Below, one piece after another: positions 7,329 to 12,536 of a stretch of DNA of 12,536 bases. Within the stretch, counting starts at the first letter, position 1, and each line of letters begins with the position of its first letter. The notes below the pieces were generated by a model. That model worked only from the letters and a program-made list of their open reading frames with translations. It was not told where the DNA came from and did no database searches. Position numbers and translations under genes: made by a program. The stretch is from Actinomycetes bacterium (GTDB lineage Bacteria > Actinomycetota > Acidimicrobiia > Acidimicrobiales > Microtrichaceae), in the NCBI GenBank assembly GCA_023434535.1, contig JAEYSR010000023.1:1-12536 (forward strand). The letters run 5' to 3'.

Positions 7329-7355
7329 CGTAGTCCACCACGTCACGTCGGTCCA
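7327..7355 (-). promoter_or_regulatory. Putative promoter of tetR and the P450 operon
   Basis: Read on the minus strand, TGGACC (7355-7350; four of six matches to TTGACA) and TACGAT (7332-7327; matches TAnnnT) are separated by exactly 17 bases. The -10 element ends eight bases before the ATG at 7318, so the transcript would be leaderless or nearly so, which is common in actinobacteria. The whole element fits in the 42-base gap after the upstream TetR gene. Confidence 0.4.
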
Positions 7356-7360
7356 TCAGC

Positions 7361-7969
7361 TCACGATGGGAGGTCGCCCTCACCGACCATCCCCCGCAGC
7401 ACGCTGTCGACCGAGGTGGACCGTCGGGGCCAGGGCGTGTCGAGCCGGACGATCGCCAGCGCGTACACCACCTCCGCCCGCAGCTCCGCGGTCTGACGGT
7501 CGGCGCCCTGGTCGACGAACGCGTCGCGGATGAACTCGAGCAGCACACGGTCCGAGTCCCGCACCGCCTCGGCCGCCGGCTCGTTGACGATCGCCCAGTC
7601 GCGCATGGCCCGGTGCAGCGCCCCCATGTGGAGCTCCACGCTGAGGTGCTCGAGGCGACGCAGCCGCTCCCGGGGCTCCAGCGCGGAGAGCCGTTCGACG
7701 ACCAGCTGCGGCTGCTCGACGCCGAAGAACGACGCCAGCTCCCCGAGGTACTCGGCCATGCCGGAGAAGTGGTGGTAGAAGCTGCCGGTCGTCCGGCCCG
7801 TCAGCCCGCACAGCGACGCGAGCTTGACCGCCTGGAACCCGCCGGTGCGCAACAGCTCCTGTCCGGCGACCAGCCACGCCGTCCGGCTGCCGTCGGCCCG
7901 CTCGTCGCCGGCCCGCTCGTCGCCGGACGGCACGCCCGGTGGGTCCGCCGCCGCAGGCATCGTCGTCAC
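7361..7969 (-). CDS. TetR/AcrR family transcriptional regulator, coupled to nitroreductase
   Basis: A 202-residue TetR-type regulator unlike the neighbouring one in sequence. After a disordered, acidic leader (1-28) comes helix 1 RTAWLVAGQELLRTGGF (29-45) and the helix-turn-helix VKLASLCGLTGRTTGSFYHHF (48-68), where the YHHF end is typical. The C-terminal domain (about 75-202) should bind a ligand and dimerise. The GTG at 7969 overlaps the nitroreductase TGA by four bases (GTGA); ATG at codon 4 is an alternative start. Overlap with nitroreductase suggests that it controls that gene in response to a compound the enzyme handles. The leader contains a tandem DERAG repeat. Confidence 0.9.
   Translation of the reverse strand: MTTMPAAADPPGVPSGDERAGDERADGSRTAWLVAGQELLRTGGFQAVKLASLCGLTGRTTGSFYHHFSGMAEYLGELASFFGVEQPQLVVERLSALEPRERLRRLEHLSVELHMGALHRAMRDWAIVNEPAAEAVRDSDRVLLEFIRDAFVDQGADRQTAELRAEVVYALAIVRLDTPWPRRSTSVDSVLRGMVGEGDLPS
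7896..7925. repeat. 15-bp tandem duplication in the leader of the second TetR gene
   Basis: Two exact copies of GCCCGCTCGTCGCCG lie head to tail in frame and encode the repeated pentapeptide DERAG near residues 17-26 of the TetR protein. The copy number could vary between strains without breaking the frame. Confidence 0.75.
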
Positions 7970-8619
7970 GGCCAGAGCGGCTCGGGCACCTCGACGCCCA
8001 GCGGGTCACCCCAGCGGTTGCGGTACGACACCTCGTGCACCGGTCGACGGGCGGCGACGCCCCACGTGCCGGTCGGGTAGCCCATGAGCACGCAACCGGC
8101 CTGGATCCAGCCGTCGTCGGCCGGGACGCCGAGGATGTCCTTGACCTCCTGGTCGTGGAACATCAGGACGACCGTCAGCGTGGAGCCGACGCCGTGGGCC
8201 CGCGCCGCCAGCTGGGCGCTCCAGAGCGCCGGGTAGATCGATCCGCCCGTGGGGTCGTGCTGGGCGAAGCCGAACAGGAGCAGCGGGTAGGTGGCGAAGT
8301 TCTCCGCCGCCCACACCGCGGACCGCTGGACCCGCAGGAACTGCGCCCGCTCCGGGTCGTCGGGGTCCTCGGCGGCCCAGGCCACGCGCTCGGCGTAGAT
8401 CGTCTCCCACAGCATGTCGATGCCGGACTTGTAGAGCGGAGCGATGCGACCGATCTGCTCCGGGTCGTCGACCACCAGGAAGCGCCAGTTCTGCGCGTTG
8501 CCGCCGGTGGGAGCCCGGATGGCGGCGTCGAGGATCGAGGCCTGGACGTCGTCCGGCACGGGATCGGAGGTGACCCGGCGCATGGCCCGGGTGGTGTAGA
8601 GCGCTTCGAAGAGATCCAC
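7966..8619 (-). CDS. Nitroreductase family FMN oxidoreductase
   Basis: A 217-residue member of the FMN-dependent nitroreductase family, which uses NAD(P)H to reduce nitro compounds, quinones or related electrophiles. Seen are the N-terminal FMN phosphate contact RAMRR (11-15), the flavin-binding segment APTGGNAQNWRF (36-47), the late GYPTG (180-184) and the closing RRPVHEV (191-197) found in this family. The GTG at 8619 is the natural start; no Shine-Dalgarno site precedes it, but TAGGTT sits six bases upstream, so a leaderless mRNA is plausible. The stop overlaps the TetR start by four bases. It is divergent from the AhpD-like gene; both are redox proteins and may share control through the intervening region. 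Substrate unknown. Confidence 0.92.
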   Translation of the reverse strand: MDLFEALYTTRAMRRVTSDPVPDDVQASILDAAIRAPTGGNAQNWRFLVVDDPEQIGRIAPLYKSGIDMLWETIYAERVAWAAEDPDDPERAQFLRVQRSAVWAAENFATYPLLLFGFAQHDPTGGSIYPALWSAQLAARAHGVGSTLTVVLMFHDQEVKDILGVPADDGWIQAGCVLMGYPTGTWGVAARRPVHEVSYRNRWGDPLGVEVPEPLWP

Positions 8620-8625
8620 GGCGGC

Positions 8626-8631
8626 AACCTA
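8626..8631 (-). promoter_or_regulatory. Leaderless -10 element candidate for nitroreductase
   Basis: TAGGTT fits the actinobacterial TAnnnT -10 element and ends six bases before the GTG start, the spacing expected when transcription begins at the start codon. No convincing -35 element is seen. Confidence 0.35.
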
Positions 8632-8665
8632 ACCGGGGCCCGACGGCGATGCGCTCCCGACATTG

Positions 8666-8691
8666 CCTTGATACCCTCGGGGGTATCAAGG
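8666..8691. promoter_or_regulatory. CsoR/CstR-like operator palindrome
   Basis: Perfect 11-bp arms CCTTGATACCC (8666-8676) and GGGTATCAAGG (8681-8691) surround TCGG. The core ATACCC...GGGGGTAT resembles the operators of CsoR/RcnR/CstR-family repressors (for example the B. subtilis copZA site as I recall it). It lies in the divergent gap, 11 bases before the ATG of the AhpD-like gene and 46 bases from the nitroreductase start, and its right end touches the ribosome-binding site of the former. It could also fold as an mRNA hairpin that hides that site. No CsoR-type gene lies in the window. Confidence 0.6.
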
Positions 8692-8697
8692 AAGGGG
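8688..8697 (+). promoter_or_regulatory. Ribosome-binding site of the AhpD-like gene
   Basis: AAGGAAGGGG lies just before the ATG at 8703 and selects it over an in-frame upstream ATG at 8649 whose extra residues would span the palindrome. A GTG at 8697 is a less likely alternative. Confidence 0.7.
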
Positions 8698-8702
8698 TGA
8701 TC

Positions 8703-9062
8703 ATGGGTCACTACACCGAGGTCATCGAGGACCTGAAGGGTCCGACACGAGAGCTGTACGGGGCGAGCACCGACGTCTGGAAGGGGTTCGGCGCCATGCA
8801 CAAGGCGGCCGTGGCCGACGGCGCGCTGCCGGCGAAGGTCAAGGAGCTGATGGCGCTCAGCATCGCCGTGGTCAAGCAGTGCGACGGGTGCATCGCCTAC
8901 CACGCCAAGGCTGCCGCCCAGAAGGGCGCGACCTCGGAGGAGGTCGCGGAGGCACTCGGCGTGGCCCTGCTCATGGACGGCGGCACGGCGTCGGTCTACG
9001 GACCCAGGGCCTGGGACGCGTTCCAAGAGCTGAGCGGCCGGGACGCCGTGGACGCCGGCTGA
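8703..9062 (+). CDS. AhpD-like carboxymuconolactone decarboxylase family protein
   Basis: A 119-residue single-domain protein of the CMD/AhpD family. It carries the AhpD active-site pattern Glu48-x11-Cys60-x2-Cys63-x3-His67, the same spacing as the Glu118/Cys130/Cys133/His137 set of M. tuberculosis AhpD. The CxxC pair supports thiol-peroxidase or disulfide-reductase chemistry rather than a true carboxymuconolactone decarboxylase. The start at 8703 follows a strong ribosome-binding site (GGAAGG). It is the only plus-strand gene here, divergent from nitroreductase, and is preceded by a CsoR/CstR-like palindrome, so metal, persulfide or other thiol stress may induce it (inference). M. tuberculosis also has a CMD-family gene at its cyp51 locus (Rv0771, from memory), but that gene lies beyond the ALDH arm, so equivalence is doubtful. 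Confidence 0.9.
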   Translation: MGHYTEVIEDLKGPTRELYGASTDVWKGFGAMHKAAVADGALPAKVKELMALSIAVVKQCDGCIAYHAKAAAQKGATSEEVAEALGVALLMDGGTASVYGPRAWDAFQELSGRDAVDAG

Positions 9063-9063
9063 G

Positions 9064-9081
9064 AGCGACGCCCGCCTCGCT
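9064..9081. terminator. Weak hairpin between convergent genes
   Basis: AGCGA (9064-9068) and TCGCT (9077-9081) can pair across an eight-base loop in the 31-base gap between the AhpD-like gene and the hydrolase gene. There is no T-tract, and the stem is short, so terminator function is uncertain. Confidence 0.2.
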
Positions 9082-9093
9082 GGCCCCGTCCGA

Positions 9094-10062
9094 TCAGGGG
9101 TGCAGCTGGCGGCGGAGCCAGTCGTCGACGTCGCGCTGCCAGCGCTCGGCCCACGCCGTGCCGATGAACATGCCGACACCGTGGGGCACGCCCGGGTACA
9201 CGTGCAGCTCGGTCGGGACGCCGGCCTGGTTCAGGCGCAGCGCGTAGGCGACGTCCTCGTCGCGGAACCCGTCGGCCGCGCCCACCGCGACGTACGCCGG
9301 CGGCAGGCCCTGCAGATCGACCTCCCGCGCCGCGGCCGCCGTGCCGGGCACGTCGTCGGCCCCGTACAGATCGCCCAGGTAGGACCTCCACCCGAACGTG
9401 TTCGACTCGCGGGACCACACCTTGAGGCCGTCGAGCTGGCTGGAGGAGGTGGTCTGGCTGTCGTCGACCATCGGGCACTCGAGCAGCTGGAACGCCACCT
9501 GCACCTCGCCACGGTCACGGGCGAGGATCGCCAGTGCGGCGGCGAGCCCACCCCCGGCGCTGGCTCCGGCGATGCCGATGCGCTCCGGGTCGATGCCGAG
9601 CTCCTCCGCGTGCTCGTGGGTCCACTTCAACGCCGCGTAGCAGTCCTCGAGCGGACCCGGGTAGGGCGTCTCGGGGGCCAGGCGGTACTCGACCGAGACC
9701 CCGACGCACTCGAGCATCGGGCACAGGCGGTCGAACACGCCGTCGTCCATGTCGTAGCTGCCCACGACGTAGCCGCCCCCGTGGATGGACACGATCGCGG
9801 GCAGAGGTCCCGACGTGTTGTGGGCCCGGTGGACCCGGACGACGACCGGATGTTCGGGATCGGGGCTGTCGGCGACGGTGTGGTCGGTGCGCTCGACCAG
9901 GTCGCTCAGCTGGGTGAGCTCCTTGATGAGGCCGACGAACGTGGACCGGATCTCCGGCAGACGGCTCTCATCGAGGTCGAGGTCGGGGACGAAGTCCATG
10001 AACGGCGCGAGCTCGGGGTCGAGCAGCTCGGTTCCGTCGGGCAGCGGTCGGTCGGTCGTCAC
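9094..10062 (-). CDS. Alpha/beta hydrolase, hormone-sensitive-lipase-like esterase
   Basis: A 322-residue esterase of the HSL group (bacterial lipase family IV). The oxyanion motif HGGG is at 94-97, the nucleophile elbow GASAG at 166-170 with Ser168, the acid in GAADGFRDE at Asp264, and the base at His294 in VPHG. An N-terminal cap of about 80 residues precedes the core, as usual for the group, which hydrolyses short- to medium-chain esters in the cytoplasm. No signal peptide is seen. The GTG start is supported by AGGGGGG seven bases upstream (10070-10076). Forty-four bases separate it from the FGE gene upstream on the same strand. No operon overlap is seen, so a functional link is not implied. 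The natural ester is unknown. Confidence 0.93.
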   Translation of the reverse strand: MTTDRPLPDGTELLDPELAPFMDFVPDLDLDESRLPEIRSTFVGLIKELTQLSDLVERTDHTVADSPDPEHPVVVRVHRAHNTSGPLPAIVSIHGGGYVVGSYDMDDGVFDRLCPMLECVGVSVEYRLAPETPYPGPLEDCYAALKWTHEHAEELGIDPERIGIAGASAGGGLAAALAILARDRGEVQVAFQLLECPMVDDSQTTSSSQLDGLKVWSRESNTFGWRSYLGDLYGADDVPGTAAAAREVDLQGLPPAYVAVGAADGFRDEDVAYALRLNQAGVPTELHVYPGVPHGVGMFIGTAWAERWQRDVDDWLRRQLHP

Positions 10063-10106
10063 GTCGGGTCCCCCCTGGGTTCGAGTTCAGGCAGTCGAGA
10101 ACTGGG

Positions 10107-11042
10107 TCAGCTGTCGGACACGCACCGGAACCCCAGGTGGCTGGTCGAGGTGTCCACCGCCTCGGGTTGGCGCGCCGCCGGCCGGAACCGGTGGCAGTAG
10201 CTCGGCGCGCACAGGTGCGAGCCCCCCTTGATCACCTTGCGACCGTACCTCTCCCCCGGTGCCGCCGACGCCCGCTCCGCGGCGCCGCCGCAGCAGGGCA
10301 CGACGGCTGCGTGGTCCTCGGACCACCAGTCCGTGGTCCACTCCCAGACGTTGCCGGCCATGTCGAACAGGCCGTACCCGTTCGGCGGGTACGAGCCCAC
10401 CGGCGAGGTCCCGGCCCAACCGTCGGTCGCCAGGTCCTCCCACGGGAACCGGCCCTGCCAGGTGTTCGCCATCTGACGGCCGTCCGGATACGGCTCGGCA
10501 CCCCAGCTGTACTCGGCGTCCACGAGCCCGCCCCACGCCGCCCGTTCCCACTCGGCCTCGGTCGGGAGGCGTGCGCCGCGCCACTCGGCGTACGCCGCAG
10601 CGTCCTCGAATCCGATCTGCACCACCGGATGGTCGCCCTTGCCGGCGAGGTCCGAGCCCGGTCCCTGCGGCGAGCGCCACGACGCTCCTGGCACGTAGGC
10701 CCACCAGCGGCCGGGGTCGTCGAGCGGCACCGGACCTGGAGGCGCCTGGAACACCACCCCGCCCGGGTGGAGCAGGCCCGGGTCGGCACCCGGGTAGTCG
10801 GCGGGGTCCAGCGGACGCTCGGCCACCGTCACCCAACCGGTGTCGTCGACGAACTTCGCGAACTGGTCGTTGGTGACCGGTCGGCGGTCGATCCGGAACG
10901 CGCCCACCTCCACGCTCCGGCGAGGCCGCTCCTCCGGGTAGAAGACGTCGGAGCCCATCGTCGTGACCCCGGCGGGGACCGCCACCATGTCGGGCTGCTC
11001 GGGTGCGACCACGATCGTGGAGCGTACGACGCTGTCGTGCAC
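10107..11042 (-). CDS. Formylglycine-generating enzyme (sulfatase-modifying factor family)
   Basis: A 311-residue FGE-sulfatase domain protein. Enzymes of this type oxidise a Cys in the CxPxR motif of sulfatases to formylglycine, using O2 and copper. Seen in order are the N-terminal VPAGVTTMGSD (22-32), PVTNDQFAKFV (55-65), RLPTEAEWERAAWGG (158-172), GLFDMAGNVWEW (224-235), and KGGSHLCAPSYCHRFRPAAR (272-291). The last holds Cys278 and Cys283, with the spacing of the two copper-binding active-site cysteines of S. coelicolor FGE, so this is a true FGE candidate rather than a cysteine-less relative such as EgtB. The start is uncertain: GTG at 11042 has no ribosome-binding site, and ATG at codon 19 is possible. 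No sulfatase gene lies in the window. Confidence 0.93.
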   Translation of the reverse strand: MHDSVVRSTIVVAPEQPDMVAVPAGVTTMGSDVFYPEERPRRSVEVGAFRIDRRPVTNDQFAKFVDDTGWVTVAERPLDPADYPGADPGLLHPGGVVFQAPPGPVPLDDPGRWWAYVPGASWRSPQGPGSDLAGKGDHPVVQIGFEDAAAYAEWRGARLPTEAEWERAAWGGLVDAEYSWGAEPYPDGRQMANTWQGRFPWEDLATDGWAGTSPVGSYPPNGYGLFDMAGNVWEWTTDWWSEDHAAVVPCCGGAAERASAAPGERYGRKVIKGGSHLCAPSYCHRFRPAARQPEAVDTSTSHLGFRCVSDS

Positions 11043-11093
11043 GGGCGTGCCCGCGCCCGGGGCGACGTGAGCGTGCCGGGCGCGAGAGGCGAC

Positions 11094-11723
11094 TCAGGCG
11101 TACAGGTCGTCGCTGGTTCCGGTGGTGAGGTCGCCGCCCGTCGGACGCAGGACGCACAGCTGCACACCGGTCCTCGTCGTCGAGCTCGAGACGAGCTCGA
11201 GCGGTCGAGCCGTCCCGTCGTCGGGGAACAGGCGCTTGCCGCCACCGAGGATCACGGGCTCGATCATCAGGCGCAGCTCGTCGAACAGGCCCGCACCCAC
11301 GAGCTGTCGGGCCAGGTCGCTGCTGCCCATCACGCCCAGGTCGCCTCCCTCGGTCGCCCGCAGACCCGCCACCTGGGCGAGGACGTCGTCACCGCTGAGC
11401 AGGGTGGTGTTGGACCAGTCGAGGTCGGCCTCGGTGAGCGTGCGCGACGCGACGTACTTGGGGATCGAGTTCATCCGGTCGGCGAACGGGTCGCCCGCAC
11501 GGCCGGGCCACGCGTCGGCCATGACCCGCCAGGTCCGCCGGCCGAAGAGCAGCGCGTCGGTCCGGGACATGGCGTCGTCGAGCATCGGGGCCATGGCCTC
11601 GGGGTCGAAGTAGGGCATCGACCAGCCGCCGTGCTCGAAGCCGCCGTCGCGGTCCTCGTCGGGGCCGCCCGGGGCCTGCACGACGCCGTCGAGGCTGATG
11701 AAGGCACTGATCACGATCCGCAT
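11094..11723 (-). CDS. Dihydrofolate reductase / RibD C-terminal domain family protein
   Basis: A 209-residue stand-alone member of the RibD_C/DHFR-like fold. Visible are the start MRIVISAFISLDGVV (1-15), LLFGRRTW (58-65), NSIPKYVASRTL (85-96), GSSDLARQL (133-141) around the NADPH site, and PVILGGGKRLF (156-166). Family members are NADPH-dependent reductases of unproven substrate; annotation as dihydrofolate reductase is by fold, not shown activity. The ATG at 11723 has GAGGAG six bases upstream and begins the conserved first strand; the frame is open beyond it but without family similarity. Fifty-one bases separate its stop from the FGE gene. Its neighbours give no pathway clue. Confidence 0.92.
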   Translation of the reverse strand: MRIVISAFISLDGVVQAPGGPDEDRDGGFEHGGWSMPYFDPEAMAPMLDDAMSRTDALLFGRRTWRVMADAWPGRAGDPFADRMNSIPKYVASRTLTEADLDWSNTTLLSGDDVLAQVAGLRATEGGDLGVMGSSDLARQLVGAGLFDELRLMIEPVILGGGKRLFPDDGTARPLELVSSSTTRTGVQLCVLRPTGGDLTTGTSDDLYA

Positions 11724-11940
11724 GGGAGCTCCTCGGGTTGGTGGGCACGTTCTGCACCCACCCCTACGACGAACGGCGTCGCTCCGATCGACATGCTCAC
11801 CGGAGAAATCTCCAGGTCCGTCCGCGACCGGCACGCGCGAGACCGGACGCGTTTGTGCCCGCGCCGGGGCGCGGGTGGTCGTGACGCGTTCGTACGGGGA
11901 TGTGGGATCGGGTGGTTCCTGGCGGGTGCCGGTCCCGCGC
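11724..11940. other. Intergenic region, 217 bases
   Basis: The longest non-coding gap here. It must hold the promoter of the RibD/DHFR-domain gene, but no clear -35/-10 pair is seen. It contains a short palindrome GGAGA-AA-TCTCC (11802-11813), a GC-rich hairpin (11858-11875), and two copies of GACGCGTT (11846-11853 and 11883-11890) that flank the hairpin. Confidence 0.6.
11858..11875. terminator. GC-rich hairpin downstream of the HNH gene
   Basis: Perfect arms CCCGCGCC (11858-11865) and GGCGCGGG (11868-11875) lie 66 bases after the HNH stop codon. No T-tract follows on the minus strand, so it may be a non-canonical actinobacterial terminator or only a GC-rich stem. Confidence 0.3.
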
Positions 11941-12536
11941 TCAGGCGGGTGCCGGCGTTCGGTCCGGCGGGCGGGGTGGCCGGGCCCGGTGTTGGGTCTG
12001 GAGCTCGAGGCCGGTGGCGGTGGTGATGGTGAAGTGCCCGTGGTCGGGGCCACGCTCAGCGTTGAACTCGATGGACCAGCCGCTGCGGTGCACGATGCCG
12101 TGGTGTCTCCGGCACAGGAGCACGAGGTTGATGGCGACGGTCCGGCCGTCATCCGCGTAGTGGATTACGTGGTGTGCGTCGCACCAACCGGGCGGAGCAT
12201 CACATCCTGGGAACGCGCAGCCGCCGTCGCGGGCGATCAGCGCCCGCCTCAGGGCCGGTGTGGGGTGTCGCAGCAGGTCCCTGACAGCGATCGGGGTGCC
12301 GAGGGCGTCGAGGAGGATCTCTGACACGTCGGCGTTGCAGACGAGCAACTCCCACTCACCGGCGTCCATCACCACGCGACGACCGTCGGGAGTCGTGACC
12401 GGCACGGTGAGCCGGGCACCATGACCACAGCAGGCGCCGCCGGCGCCGTCACGGTGGTTGGTGTTGTCGAGGTAGTTGTGGGTGTGGTCGTCGGTGAACC
12501 GGGAGGTACCGGTGGCGTCGAGGACCGCAGCGACGA
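11941..12536 (-). CDS. HNH endonuclease-domain protein, DUF222/13E12-like (C-terminal part)
   Basis: The frame is open from the right edge to the stop, showing 197 codons without an N-terminus. The HNH nuclease domain is complete: RRALIARDGGCAFPGC (about 96-111 of the visible part), CDAHHVIHYADDG (about 118-130), and NLVLLCRRHHGIVH (about 136-149). It has the zinc-knuckle cysteines 106, 111 and 141 and the HH pair 121-122. Preceding sequence with VVMDAGEWELLVCNADVSEILLD looks like the end of the DUF222 region usual in actinobacterial 13E12-type proteins. A GTG at 12405 could start a shorter product, but conserved-looking sequence continues upstream, so I treat the gene as cut. These proteins are often multicopy; their role, in DNA repair, restriction or mobility, is not settled. 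Confidence 0.88.
   Translation of the reverse strand, partial: VAAVLDATGTSRFTDDHTHNYLDNTNHRDGAGGACCGHGARLTVPVTTPDGRRVVMDAGEWELLVCNADVSEILLDALGTPIAVRDLLRHPTPALRRALIARDGGCAFPGCDAPPGWCDAHHVIHYADDGRTVAINLVLLCRRHHGIVHRSGWSIEFNAERGPDHGHFTITTATGLELQTQHRARPPRPPDRTPAPA

Noticed and set aside
8649..8702. Longer start for the AhpD-like protein
   Set aside because: The extra 18 residues would be encoded across the palindrome and lack family similarity; the ribosome-binding site supports 8703.
11181..11201. Repeated GAGCTCGAG units
   Set aside because: They lie within the RibD/DHFR-domain coding sequence and encode Leu/Glu/Ser codons; two short copies are not evidence of a repeat element.
11724..12152. 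Extension of the RibD/DHFR-domain frame upstream
   Set aside because: The extension is Pro/Ser/Thr-rich, runs into the HNH gene on the same strand in another frame, and the ATG at 11723 has a strong ribosome-binding site.

Overview
The window is GC-rich, gene-dense and almost entirely coding, with most genes on the minus strand and joined by 1- or 4-base stop/start overlaps. The combination of a mycobacterial-type CYP51 locus, a His-liganded [3Fe-4S] ferredoxin, GTG starts and a DUF222/13E12-type HNH protein points to an actinobacterium. A non-mycobacterial lineage such as Acidimicrobiia is my guess and cannot be proven from this window. I see no tRNA, rRNA, CRISPR array or insertion sequence, and no gene-free stretch above 300 bases.

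Region A (1-7318, all minus) is one co-directional set. In transcription order it holds a TetR regulator, a CYP123-like P450, an SDR, a CYP51 sterol 14alpha-demethylase-type P450, a small ferredoxin, an NTF2/SnoaL-like protein, an aldehyde dehydrogenase, a second SDR, and the first 34 codons of a 3-hydroxyisobutyrate-dehydrogenase-like protein cut by the left edge. From memory this matches the gene content of the M. tuberculosis cyp51 locus (about Rv0762c-Rv0770). There the aldehyde dehydrogenase arm lies on the opposite strand; here everything is on one strand. The likely chemistry is P450 hydroxylation or demethylation of a sterol or terpenoid-like substrate, fed by the ferredoxin, with alcohols and aldehydes oxidised by the SDRs and the ALDH. 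The physiological substrate is not visible.

Region B (7361-9062) holds a second TetR regulator overlapping a nitroreductase gene (minus) and, divergently, an AhpD-like CxxC protein (plus). The divergent gap contains an 11-bp-arm palindrome that looks like a CsoR/CstR-family operator. A promoter-plus-operator arrangement can also be read in the 42-base gap before the first TetR gene.

Region C (9094-12536, all minus) holds an HSL-type alpha/beta hydrolase, a formylglycine-generating enzyme with both active-site cysteines but no sulfatase nearby, a RibD/DHFR-domain reductase, and the C-terminal part of an HNH endonuclease-family protein cut by the right edge. These look like separate housekeeping or accessory genes rather than one pathway.
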